This document shows, one piece after another, positions 7,223-15,745 of a stretch of DNA of 64,000 bases. Both the position numbers and the translations under genes were made by a program. The stretch's first letter is position 1, and each line of letters starts with the position of its first letter. A model generated the notes under the pieces. It searched no databases and was not told the origin of the DNA. It saw nothing but the letters and a program-made list of their open reading frames with translations. The stretch is from Candidatus Izimoplasma sp. HR2 (GTDB lineage Bacteria; Bacillota_I; Bacilli_A; Izemoplasmatales; Izemoplasmataceae): the NCBI GenBank assembly GCA_000753575.1, contig JRFF01000026.1, forward strand, positions 128,238-192,237, given 5' to 3'.

Positions 7223-9568
7223 ATGGAAAACATGGAATATATTTTAAAGCATTTTAACTTTAAACATAAAGGAACTGCGAATACTGAATCAATAATTCAA
7301 GGTAATAAGTATCGTTTTACAGTTTTAACTGATAGATTTATCAGAATGGAATATAGTAATGAAGGCATTTTTGAAGATAGACCAAGTCAAACATTCTTTA
7401 ATCGTTTTAATGAAAAATATGATTTCAATGTTACTAAGATGTCAGATAATATTATAGTGATTGATACTGAATTTTTACATTTAGAGTACAAAATTGATAA
7501 GCTATTTAGTGAAGAAAATTTATCGATTAAATTGAAAGGTAAAAATTCAATTTGGAAATATGGGAACAAAGAAAATGGGAACAGATTAGGTACTTCAAGA
7601 ACTCTTGATGGTGTTAATGGCGCTCTCGTTTTAGAGGATGGACTATTTTCTGAAGATGGTTATGTCGTTATAGATGACTTTAAAAGACTTGTATTTGAAG
7701 ATGGATGGATTGCAAAAAGAGTTGAAGGCAATATAGATTTGTACTATTTTGCATACGGTGACGATTATGAAAGTGGACTAAGAGATTTTTATAAAATTAG
7801 TGGTAAAACACCACTTATTCCTAGATATGTACTTGGAAATTGGTGGAGTAGATATTGGGAATACAGTGATGATGAATTAAAAGAATTGATTAATAATTTT
7901 GATAAAAGAGATATCCCATTATCAGTTTGTATAATTGATATGGATTGGCATAAAGTTGATATCCCTGAAAAATACGGAAGTGGATGGACTGGATATACAT
8001 GGAATAAAGAGTTATTCAAGGATCCAAAAGGAATGATTGAATGGTTGAAAAATAAGAATCTAGCTACATCTTTAAATCTTCATCCAGCTGATGGAATTAG
8101 AGGGCATGAGGAAGTATACAAAGAGTTTGCAAAATTTATGAATTTAGACTACGAAAACGAAGAACCAATTCAATTTGATTGTACTGACCCAAAATTTATG
8201 AAAGCATATTTTGAGATGATTCATAACCCCTTAGAAGATATAGGAGTAGACTTTTGGTGGATAGATTGGCAGCAAGGACAAGATTCATTAAATACTAAAT
8301 TAGATCCACTTTGGATGTTAAATCATCTCCATTATTTAGATCTCCAAAGAGACGGTAATAAAAGAGGATTTACATTTAGTAGATACGCAGGAATTGGAAG
8401 TCATAGATATCCAATAGGGTTTAGTGGTGATACAGTAGTTACATGGGAATCTTTGTCATTTCAGCCTTATTTCACTTCAAATGCATCTAATGTTGGATAT
8501 GGATGGTGGAGTCATGATATTGGAGGACATTTTTATGGATACGAAGACCCTGAACTTTATACAAGATGGGTTCAGTTTGGTGTATTTAGCCCTATAATGA
8601 GGCTACATACATCAAGAAACTTCTATCATAAAAGAGAACCGTGGAAGTGGCCAATTGAAAATGAACTTGCTGTAACTAAGTATATGAGACTCAGACATCA
8701 ATTAATACCATATATTTATTCAATGGCATATGAAAATAATAATTTTGGATTGCCTTTGATAAGACCAATGTCATTTACAGATCAAACATTATCTAATTTT
8801 AAAAATCAATATCTTTATGGTTCAGAACTTTTAGTAGCTCCACCCATTACTAAAATGGATTACGAATTAAACAAAACTATTACTAACGTATTCCTTCCAA
8901 ATGGACAGTGGTTTGATTTCTTCACTGGTGAATACTATAAAGGTAATAAAGAATATACAATGTATTCAGGTATTGACCAGATACCAGTATTTGCAAAAGC
9001 AGGAGCAATAATTCCTCTTTCAGAATTAACAAGTAAAAACCAAATATCAAACCCTGAAATTATTGAATTAGTATTATTCCCAGGTGCAGATGGAGAGTTC
9101 ATTTTATATGAAGATGATGGAGTTAGTAGCAAGTATTTAGATGGAGAATTTGTAATTACTAAAATTGAAACTAAATATTCTAATAATAAAATTGAATTAG
9201 AAATTCATCCTTCAATTGGAATGAAATCTTTAATTCCGAAAAATAGAATTTATAAAGTTATTGTTAGGGGAAAGAAAATTAATAATGAAATAATTATAAA
9301 TGGAAATAACGGAACTAAAATTATTATTGATGCTCCTATAAATAAAGAATATATTTATGAGTATGAAATAATGAATATATTACTAGATGCTAAGATAGAA
9401 ACTGAGTATAAAGCTTGGATTGGTTTTATAGGAAATAATATGAATACTGAAAAAGGTGGAGTATTAGGACTTGATATTTCTAATAAAGAAAAGATAAAGA
9501 AAGTAAATGATTTAAAAATCGATAAAAAACTTAAGAAAATGGTTACTGACTATATTACTAAACACTAA
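7223..9568 (+). CDS. Glycoside hydrolase family 31 (alpha-glucosidase-like)
   Basis: This 781-residue enzyme has no signal peptide, so it should act in the cytoplasm. It shows the GH31 order: an N-terminal beta domain, the (beta/alpha)8 barrel beginning near residue 190, and C-terminal beta domains. The catalytic nucleophile is the Asp of WWIDWQQG (about residue 350). The acid/base Asp lies in the GFSGDT segment (about residue 405), followed by WWSHDIGG. It should hydrolyse terminal alpha-linked glucose or a related sugar; exact specificity is open. The frame opens at TTG 7208, but GGAGG at 7210-7214 places the start at ATG 7223. The C-terminal 100 residues are lysine-rich and unlike typical GH31 tails. 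Confidence 0.85.
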   Translation: MENMEYILKHFNFKHKGTANTESIIQGNKYRFTVLTDRFIRMEYSNEGIFEDRPSQTFFNRFNEKYDFNVTKMSDNIIVIDTEFLHLEYKIDKLFSEENLSIKLKGKNSIWKYGNKENGNRLGTSRTLDGVNGALVLEDGLFSEDGYVVIDDFKRLVFEDGWIAKRVEGNIDLYYFAYGDDYESGLRDFYKISGKTPLIPRYVLGNWWSRYWEYSDDELKELINNFDKRDIPLSVCIIDMDWHKVDIPEKYGSGWTGYTWNKELFKDPKGMIEWLKNKNLATSLNLHPADGIRGHEEVYKEFAKFMNLDYENEEPIQFDCTDPKFMKAYFEMIHNPLEDIGVDFWWIDWQQGQDSLNTKLDPLWMLNHLHYLDLQRDGNKRGFTFSRYAGIGSHRYPIGFSGDTVVTWESLSFQPYFTSNASNVGYGWWSHDIGGHFYGYEDPELYTRWVQFGVFSPIMRLHTSRNFYHKREPWKWPIENELAVTKYMRLRHQLIPYIYSMAYENNNFGLPLIRPMSFTDQTLSNFKNQYLYGSELLVAPPITKMDYELNKTITNVFLPNGQWFDFFTGEYYKGNKEYTMYSGIDQIPVFAKAGAIIPLSELTSKNQISNPEIIELVLFPGADGEFILYEDDGVSSKYLDGEFVITKIETKYSNNKIELEIHPSIGMKSLIPKNRIYKVIVRGKKINNEIIINGNNGTKIIIDAPINKEYIYEYEIMNILLDAKIETEYKAWIGFIGNNMNTEKGGVLGLDISNKEKIKKVNDLKIDKKLKKMVTDYITKH

Positions 9569-9586
9569 ATAGATTGAGGTGTTAAT

Positions 9587-10006
9587 ATGGATGAAATAAC
9601 TTTTGAACTATCAACTAATACTAAACAGAGAGATTTACTAAGATGGGCTATGGACTGTGCTTATCATGTCCTTACCTTTTACGAGGAAGAATATCCAAAT
9701 GATAAAAGACCAAGAGCTGCGATAGAAGCAGGGGGTAAGTGGCTTAATAATGAAATTACTGTAAGTGAGGCAAGATCTTTAGCATTTAAAGCTCATGCAG
9801 CAGCCAGAGAAGCGAAAAATGAACAAGCAATATTTGTTGCTCGCTCAGCTGGACACACGGCTGCAACTGTACATGTAAAGACACATGCAGTACATGCTGC
9901 AAATTATGCTTTAAGAGTCTTTGATTATTCAGAAAAAGAGAAAGAAAAAGAAAGAATTTGGCAATATGAAAGACTATTGAAAATAATAAAAAAGACAATC
10001 GATTGA
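9587..10006 (+). CDS. Imm5-like putative immunity protein
   Basis: This 139-residue protein resembles the Imm5-like family named 'putative immunity protein'. It has an N-terminal LLRWAMDCAYHVLTFYEEEYPND, a central repeat-like alanine- and histidine-rich region (AHAAAREAKNEQAIFVARSA, then HTAATVHVKTHAVHAANYAL) and an acidic-basic tail. Family members are annotated as immunity to polymorphic toxins by gene context, yet no toxin gene is next to it here. It starts 18 bases after the GH31 gene. Its TGA stop lies inside the terminator stem, which shows that TGA is read as stop. Confidence 0.65.
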   Translation: MDEITFELSTNTKQRDLLRWAMDCAYHVLTFYEEEYPNDKRPRAAIEAGGKWLNNEITVSEARSLAFKAHAAAREAKNEQAIFVARSAGHTAATVHVKTHAVHAANYALRVFDYSEKEKEKERIWQYERLLKIIKKTID

Positions 10007-10018
10007 TTGTCTTTTTTT
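9988..10018. terminator. Bidirectional intrinsic terminator
   Basis: AAAGACAATC/GATTGTCTTT forms the stem (9991-10014), with As before and Ts after. It separates the rightward Imm5-like gene from the leftward transglutaminase-like gene and can stop both. Confidence 0.8.
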
Positions 10019-10021
10019 AAT

Positions 10022-11773
10022 TTATTCTAGATAGTATGCATATGTAGTAATAAAAGTATGAGCATCAGAAGTATCTAAAACTAATAACTCAGCATTTGTT
10101 ATTAAGAAATAATCATGAAGAAGTATATCACTTCCATTATTAGAAACAGGGTCATCCCAAGTAGCATCTAAATGATACCATGCATCATTGTAGTAAACAG
10201 CATTCCATTGATGAGTTTCTGAACTTAGCTTAAATGTAGGAATACCTAGTGTTCTAAGCATTATATCAATAGCATGAGCATATCCTTCGCAAACAGCATT
10301 TCCATCTAAGAAAACTCCAATTGCGACGTGATCGTTATCACAAGTTAAAATATTATCAAGACAAGAACTATCATAAATAGTATTATCTACAACATAATCG
10401 TGTACTGCTAATATTTTATCATAATCAGTCATAAATTCAGTAATTATAGAATTAAGAATTGTATTTACTCTTTGATCAACCTCTGTCTTCTCTAAATTAG
10501 TGTATCCATGTACTAAAGTATAATGTACTTCAGTAGTTGTATAAGAATAACCAATCTCATCAACATCGAAATATGCATGAACTAAATCAGTAATTAAGAA
10601 TGGTGTTACTGAATATAATTCATTTAAAACTAACTCGCTACAATCTACTGGAGCTTCACAATAAATTACAAACTCATCTGCTCCTGTGTTAAAGAAACTA
10701 TAGATGTAGTCATCATAATCATCGTAACTTGTAAGTGGAAGACTAGTATCTACAATATTCAAATTAGGTATTGTAAAGAAATTAGCTAAAGCGTTTTTAT
10801 AAATGCTATATATAGCTAATTCAACATCAGTGTAATTAGCTTCATTGAATAAATAGGATGCTTTGACACTAATATAATAATTACTATCAATTGATCCAAC
10901 ATCAAGTGAAATATCTGTTTCAGTTGTTGTCTCGGAATATAAAATAGTACTATTAAGATCAATTAGTTCAATTGTGTAAATAACATCTGTAGCATCTTTA
11001 TTATCAGTAACTAAATTAAATGTAAGATTTATATTATCACTAAAAACATTAAGAAGTTCAGCTGTAGGTGTTAAAGGTGTCATAATAGTAGTAAAATCTT
11101 TTGGAATCACAATACTAGCTGATTGTTCAAAATCGTTAATTATATAGTTAATTCTAACATCAATTGAGTAACTACTTTCTGGGTCCAACGTAGTAAAAGA
11201 AAATTCTAAGTTTTCTAAGGTAGTATAATTATGACTTACAATTTCTGTGTTAGATGAATTATATAAAATGATATCAACTGAAGCAAAACAATCACCATCA
11301 TCAACTATATCAACTAAAAAACGATAAATTGTATCAGATAATAAAATTTCAGTATATGTCCATGTTGGAATAATAAAGTTTTCTCTAACAGTAGAAAAAT
11401 CATATTCTAAGTAATTTGTTTCAATATATTTTGATTTAATAAAATCGTGTCCGTCAATTGAAATAGAATATAAAGAATTGAAATTTAAAGAATCCAATGT
11501 GATTTGATTAGAACCAACTTGTAAAACCTCTTCTAAAACAATTGAATCACTTTCATCATATAAAAATAAAGTTAAAGGATAATCATTTGAAGATATCAAG
11601 TCTTCGTCAATAACATCACAATCAAGTATCATTGAATTTAATTCAATATCATAATCATAGTCGCATTCAACTGTTATAGAACTATCTAATTCAGCTAAGT
11701 AGTAGTGATAAACAGCAGTACCAACCGAAATAAGCACGATTATATTTAAAAGAACAAGTAGAAATTTCTTCAT
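10022..11773 (-). CDS. Secreted or membrane-anchored transglutaminase-like protein
   Basis: This protein of 583 residues has an N-terminal hydrophobic signal or anchor (KKFLLVLLNIIVLISVGTAV). It is followed by about 400 residues of threonine/serine- and acid-rich, beta-strand sequence resembling fibronectin-III-like repeats (YSISIDGHDF, YSIDVRINY, YYISVKASY). The C-terminal 150 residues are a transglutaminase-like cysteine protease fold: the Cys is in NAVCEGYAHA, the His in ETHQWNAVY and the Asp in HLDATWDDP. The family includes surface proteases and crosslinkers, and the reaction here is not determined. The frame opens at 11791, but GGAGG places the start at ATG 11773. Monocistronic. Confidence 0.75.
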   Translation of the reverse strand: MKKFLLVLLNIIVLISVGTAVYHYYLAELDSSITVECDYDYDIELNSMILDCDVIDEDLISSNDYPLTLFLYDESDSIVLEEVLQVGSNQITLDSLNFNSLYSISIDGHDFIKSKYIETNYLEYDFSTVRENFIIPTWTYTEILLSDTIYRFLVDIVDDGDCFASVDIILYNSSNTEIVSHNYTTLENLEFSFTTLDPESSYSIDVRINYIINDFEQSASIVIPKDFTTIMTPLTPTAELLNVFSDNINLTFNLVTDNKDATDVIYTIELIDLNSTILYSETTTETDISLDVGSIDSNYYISVKASYLFNEANYTDVELAIYSIYKNALANFFTIPNLNIVDTSLPLTSYDDYDDYIYSFFNTGADEFVIYCEAPVDCSELVLNELYSVTPFLITDLVHAYFDVDEIGYSYTTTEVHYTLVHGYTNLEKTEVDQRVNTILNSIITEFMTDYDKILAVHDYVVDNTIYDSSCLDNILTCDNDHVAIGVFLDGNAVCEGYAHAIDIMLRTLGIPTFKLSSETHQWNAVYYNDAWYHLDATWDDPVSNNGSDILLHDYFLITNAELLVLDTSDAHTFITTYAYYLE

Positions 11774-11930
11774 GATTTTTCCTCCAATCATATAAAGATT
11801 TTTATTATTAAATAATGTATCTATATATAATATAACAAATAAGTGTGGATATTTGTTGTATTTATTTAAAAAAAGATTTTTTTCTATTTAAAAAGTTTGA
11901 GAATAATAAAAATTATTGCAAACATTTTCC

Positions 11931-11959
11931 TTGACAAAAAAATAGAAATAATATACAGT
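11931..11959 (+). promoter_or_regulatory. Sigma-A promoter of the split RND operon
   Basis: A perfect -35 TTGACA (11931-11936) and TACAGT (11954-11959) are separated by 17 bases. The operator-like repeat at 11963-11982 begins at about the transcription start. Confidence 0.7.
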
Positions 11960-11962
11960 AAA

Positions 11963-11982
11963 GTAAGTTATCACTAACATAC
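11963..11982. promoter_or_regulatory. Inverted-repeat operator, probable TetR target
   Basis: GTAAGTTA-TCAC-TAACATAC has eight-base arms matching at seven positions. It lies just after the -10 box of the RND operon, a position that would block transcription. The operon ends with its own TetR-family gene, the obvious candidate ligand-controlled repressor. The pairing is inferred from context. Confidence 0.55.
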
Positions 11983-11998
11983 ATTGAGGAGGAAAATT

Positions 11999-13453
11999 AT
12001 GTTAAATAAATTAGCGGAATTTATAATGAAAAGACCAATGAAAATAATCTTGGGTGGTGTAGTTGTTTTTATTGCATTACTAGTAGGAGCAACACAAGTA
12101 GAATTAAAAACTGGAAATGATACATTAATTCAAGAAGATACACAAGAATATATTGATAATTTTGAATACCAAGCAGAATTTGGTAGTGATCCTATTATCA
12201 TTATGTATCAAGGAGATGGAATTGATAATTTACTTACTGTAGAAAATATTGCCTACATGAATGAATTAGAAGAAGTTTTATCTTATTATGATGAAATATT
12301 TACAATCAATAGCCCTGTTTCATTAGTAAAAGAGTTTGCAGGAATGCAAGCTACTGAATTTGAAGGTGGATTATTAACTGTATCAAGTGGACTAGCTGAC
12401 GTTGCTACTAACCTTACGGGTATGAGTGATATGATGCTTGCAAATGCAAACACTGATGACATTGATGCTCAAATTGAACAATTAACTACTGCGATTAATG
12501 GATTAATCACAGGTCAAGAGCAATTAGGAATTGGCGTTACTTCATTAGTATCAGGATTTACAAATTATAGTGCTCAAATTCTTACTATAACTGAAAATAT
12601 TCAAGTAGTAATAGATGATTTAGATACTGATCCTTTATTAGCAACAGAAGTTGCGGATCTTCAAGCAGAAAATGATGCACTTATAACTATAGCTACTGAG
12701 ATGAGCAATATTGCTACAAACTCAGCTGCTTTACCAGGTATTGCAGATAATACAGTATTAGGTTTACAAAATATCTTATTAGGACTTACTGATATGGTTG
12801 CAGATCAAACTATAATGACTGCACAACTTACAACACTAGCTACTAGTTTAGCTGGAGTAGCAGATGGATTACAAGCAATGAGTACTAATTTAGGAATGAT
12901 CTATAGTAACTTTAATATATTAGAACCAAGTATTCCTACAGAACAATCAACACTAGATATGATGGTTTATGAAGATGGTGTTATAAGACCTGTTTTTGAA
13001 TCATTTCTAGTTGGAGATCAAAACATGATGTTCTTAGTAGTTCTAAAAGGTGGAGTTAGCGATGAAAAAATTGGAGACATTATTGATTCAATTAATGAAA
13101 CATTAGAAGCTCAAGGATTAGAAGATGTAACACTGGTTTCTGGAAAACCAGTATTAGATCAATCAATAAAAAGTGAAATGATGGGAAGTATGCAAGTAAT
13201 GATGGCTTTATCAGCATTAATTATGGTTGTTGTACTACTTATTGTATTTAGAATTAGATGGAGTTTATTACCATTAGTTATTATTTTATTCGCTGTAATA
13301 GCTACAATTGGTATTATGGGATGGCTTAATATTGGATTAACGATGGTTTCAATGGCCGTATTCCCTGTTTTAATTGGACTCGGAATCGATTACTCTATTC
13401 AGTTCCAAAGCCGTTACACTGAAGAATTAGCAGGAGGTATGGAAAATGAATAA
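11999..13453 (+). CDS. RND/MMPL-family exporter, N-terminal half
   Basis: This 484-residue protein has one helix near residue 20 and a large extracytoplasmic region (about 35-390) rich in alanine, threonine and leucine with coiled-coil character. Three more helices follow, ending in the RND motif GLGIDYSIQFQSRY. That equals TM1 to TM4 of a 12-helix HAE3/MMPL transporter. The frame opens at TTG 11984, but AGGAGG (11986-11991) puts the start at ATG 11999. It stops in the cytoplasmic loop where TM5 should follow; the rest of the transporter is encoded in the next gene, which overlaps it by eight bases in another frame. See the findings. Confidence 0.85.
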   Translation: MLNKLAEFIMKRPMKIILGGVVVFIALLVGATQVELKTGNDTLIQEDTQEYIDNFEYQAEFGSDPIIIMYQGDGIDNLLTVENIAYMNELEEVLSYYDEIFTINSPVSLVKEFAGMQATEFEGGLLTVSSGLADVATNLTGMSDMMLANANTDDIDAQIEQLTTAINGLITGQEQLGIGVTSLVSGFTNYSAQILTITENIQVVIDDLDTDPLLATEVADLQAENDALITIATEMSNIATNSAALPGIADNTVLGLQNILLGLTDMVADQTIMTAQLTTLATSLAGVADGLQAMSTNLGMIYSNFNILEPSIPTEQSTLDMMVYEDGVIRPVFESFLVGDQNMMFLVVLKGGVSDEKIGDIIDSINETLEAQGLEDVTLVSGKPVLDQSIKSEMMGSMQVMMALSALIMVVVLLIVFRIRWSLLPLVIILFAVIATIGIMGWLNIGLTMVSMAVFPVLIGLGIDYSIQFQSRYTEELAGGMENE

Positions 13454-14849
13454 TTCAGATAAATCAAGACAAGCCATAAGAAGAACAATTAAAAAATTAG
13501 CTCCAGCTATTGTAACAGCATTAATAGCAACAGGACTTGGACTACTTAGTTTATATACTTCACCAGTACCAATGATTCAAGACTTTGGTAAAATGTTAAC
13601 AATTGGTATGGTAGTAAGTTTAGTAGCAGCAATACTAATATTGTTACCGATAATATTCTTAAGAGATAGTATTTTCCATAAGTATGATGATAAGAAAAAA
13701 GTTAGAAAAACAAAAAATAATAATAAATTTGAGAATGTAATGAAAAGTATTGCAGTTAAAACTCTTAAATTTAAATATATTATCTTAGCAGTCGCTGTTT
13801 TAACTGCAGGTATTGGGATTGTTTTAGATCAAGATGTAAATGTTGAAACTGATATTGAAACATTTATGCCTCAAGATACTCCTGAATTATTAGATATTCA
13901 AGAATTAAGAGATATTATAGGAACTACAGAAACATTATCAATAGTGTTTAGTGATAGTGATGGAATCTTTACTTCAGAAAATATTACTTGGATGATTGAT
14001 ATGACTAATGACTTACAAGCTGAGTTTCCTGAAGAAGTAGTAGGTGTTAAATCTCTTACAGCAATGCTTAGTTTATTATCACCAGCACCACTTACACCAG
14101 AATTAGTAGATCAATTAATTGTTAACTTGCCAGATGAACAACTCAAAATGTTAATTAATGAAGATCAAACTACAGGTGTAATCATAGTTTCAATAGTTGA
14201 TTTAGAACCAGAAGATACTGAAGCTTTTATTGATGATTTAGGAGAATTCTTAGATGCATCAGGAACAGATATGGATGTTACCGTAACTGGACAAGCTGTA
14301 ATTGATGTTGAAATGATTACTGCGCTTACTACAGGAAGATATTTAATTACTTTAGTAGGTATGTTATTAGTATTCTTAGGACTTCTAGTTATTTATAGAA
14401 ATCCACTTAAAGCTATTATTCCATTAATTCCTATTTCATTAATCGTAGGTTGGAGTGGAGGATTCATGTATATCTTTGGATTAGAATATACACCTCTAAC
14501 AGCAACATTAGGAGCGTTAATAATTGGTATAGGAACCGAGTTTACAATCCTAATTATGGAAAGATACTTTGAAGAAAAAGAAAAAAGAGAAGATAATGAC
14601 GAAGCAATCGCAGTTACTATCGGTAAAATGGGTAAACCTATTATTGCATCAGCATTAACTACTATTGGTGGATTTAGTGCGTTAGTTATATCTGATTTTG
14701 AAATTTTAAGTAATTTTGGTATAATGACACTGGTTAATATCTCACTTGCATTACTTTCTACAATTATTGTAATGCCAGCGGTATTATCAATCCAAAATAA
14801 TGTAATAAATAAGTTTAAAAAAAATAAGCCTGTAGAAGTAAAAGTTTAA
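13446..14849 (+). CDS. RND/MMPL-family exporter, C-terminal half
   Basis: This 467-residue protein continues the previous gene. TM5 begins about 18 residues in (LAPAIVTALIATGLGLLSLY, followed by the family segment SPVPMIQDFG). TM6 and TM7 come next, then a second extracytoplasmic domain (about 130-290) and TM8-TM12 with a second signature GTEFTILIMERYFEE. Its ATG is preceded by a perfect AGGAGG eight bases away inside the upstream gene, so independent initiation is plausible. Eight-base overlap, +1 frame. It probably assembles with the first half into one export unit for lipids, drugs or other hydrophobic compounds. Confidence 0.85.
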   Translation: MNNSDKSRQAIRRTIKKLAPAIVTALIATGLGLLSLYTSPVPMIQDFGKMLTIGMVVSLVAAILILLPIIFLRDSIFHKYDDKKKVRKTKNNNKFENVMKSIAVKTLKFKYIILAVAVLTAGIGIVLDQDVNVETDIETFMPQDTPELLDIQELRDIIGTTETLSIVFSDSDGIFTSENITWMIDMTNDLQAEFPEEVVGVKSLTAMLSLLSPAPLTPELVDQLIVNLPDEQLKMLINEDQTTGVIIVSIVDLEPEDTEAFIDDLGEFLDASGTDMDVTVTGQAVIDVEMITALTTGRYLITLVGMLLVFLGLLVIYRNPLKAIIPLIPISLIVGWSGGFMYIFGLEYTPLTATLGALIIGIGTEFTILIMERYFEEKEKREDNDEAIAVTIGKMGKPIIASALTTIGGFSALVISDFEILSNFGIMTLVNISLALLSTIIVMPAVLSIQNNVINKFKKNKPVEVKV

Positions 14850-14866
14850 TAATCGAGGTGAATTGA

Positions 14867-15421
14867 ATGAAAGATAAAACAGAACAAATTGTTAAAGCAA
14901 GTATTAGTGTATTTGTTAAAAAGGGATATTTAGGTGCAACTACTAAAGAAATAGCTGCTAAAGCTGATGTTGCCGAAGTTACTTTATACCGTAAATTTAA
15001 AACAAAACAAAATTTATTTGAGTATAGTGTAAGAAATATTACAGAAGATAGAATTAACGCTGTTTTAGATTTTAGTGAAGATATTGGAACCTTAGATTTC
15101 TTCAGACAATTACTAGATAATAGATTATTAGTAATCTCTAAAAATATCAAAGTTGTAAGAATGTTGATCTCCGAAAGTATTAATGGAAATCTTCCTTCAA
15201 ATCTAAGATTTACATTTGTAATATTTAATAGTGTAAGTCAAGCAATTAAAAAGTATTTTGAGATTAATAATATTGATTTAGACTATCAAGCTTATTCGAA
15301 AATAATAGGAGGTATCTTATTAGGTTATGCAATCTTACCAAATGAGAAGAAGTACCACTCTATGAATCTAAAAGAGAAGAACAGTTATCTAGATAAATAC
15401 CTGAAGATAATTGTGAAATAA
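14867..15421 (+). CDS. TetR/AcrR-family transcriptional regulator
   Basis: This 184-residue protein has an N-terminal helix-turn-helix matching TetR (IVKASISVFVKKGYLGATTK, then EIAAKADVAEVTLYRKFKTK). A ligand-binding helical domain without clear subfamily traits follows. It starts 17 bases after the RND genes with a GAGGTG ribosome site and is followed by the operon terminator. It most likely senses an export substrate and represses the operon through the inverted repeat at 11963-11982. Confidence 0.85.
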   Translation: MKDKTEQIVKASISVFVKKGYLGATTKEIAAKADVAEVTLYRKFKTKQNLFEYSVRNITEDRINAVLDFSEDIGTLDFFRQLLDNRLLVISKNIKVVRMLISESINGNLPSNLRFTFVIFNSVSQAIKKYFEINNIDLDYQAYSKIIGGILLGYAILPNEKKYHSMNLKEKNSYLDKYLKIIVK

Positions 15422-15428
15422 TTATAGT

Positions 15429-15465
15429 AAAAGGCAGTTTACATTCATGTATTCTGCCTTTTTTA
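15429..15465 (+). terminator. Intrinsic terminator of the RND-TetR operon
   Basis: The stem AAAAGGCAG/CTGCCTTTTT with a 16-base loop is followed by a T-run. Confidence 0.8.
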
Positions 15466-15745
15466 TATTCTGTATTATTGAAATATAAAGAATAATAGTT
15501 GATATTATAAATTAGATTACTATATTTTAAATAGAAAGATTTTAATTAAAGACTATATATGAAAAACCATTCATATATGGCCTAACTGTCTAATAAAGGT
15601 AATTTTTCGGATTATTTAGTTATTTTGAAGTTCAAATAATTATTTCAATGATACATTTGTATTGTTTTGGAATGTGAAAACGCTTGTAATTAGCCGTGTA
15701 TTATTATAAAATTAAGGAAAATGAAAAAGAGAGGAAGATTAATTA
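15466..15745 (+). promoter_or_regulatory. Non-coding leader region of the purine permease
   Basis: This gene-free stretch (part of a 324-base gap) is the 5' region of the permease. It holds an 11-pair hairpin at 15553-15580 (arms CTATATATGAA and TTCATATATGG, loop AAACCA) with no T-run, and a weaker imperfect stem from CTAATAA (15590) to TTATTTAG (15612). A cre-like site lies at 15675-15688, a TATAAA -10 candidate at 15705-15710, and a GAGGAAG ribosome site before the start. I looked for the purine riboswitch core and did not find it. No open frame of note. Confidence 0.45.
15675..15688 (+). promoter_or_regulatory. cre-like operator before the purine permease
   Basis: TGAAAACGCTTGTA matches 12 of 14 positions of the CcpA-type consensus TGWAANCGNTNWCA. 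It lies some 20 bases before a TATAAA, in the -35 region, where a LacI/CcpA-type protein could either repress or activate. Better copies occur before mocA and before the final ABC lipoprotein gene. Confidence 0.45.

Noticed and set aside
15541-15640. Purine riboswitch before the permease
   Set aside because: The conserved TATA junction, TTTCTACC segment and paired loop sequences do not align; only a hairpin is defensible.
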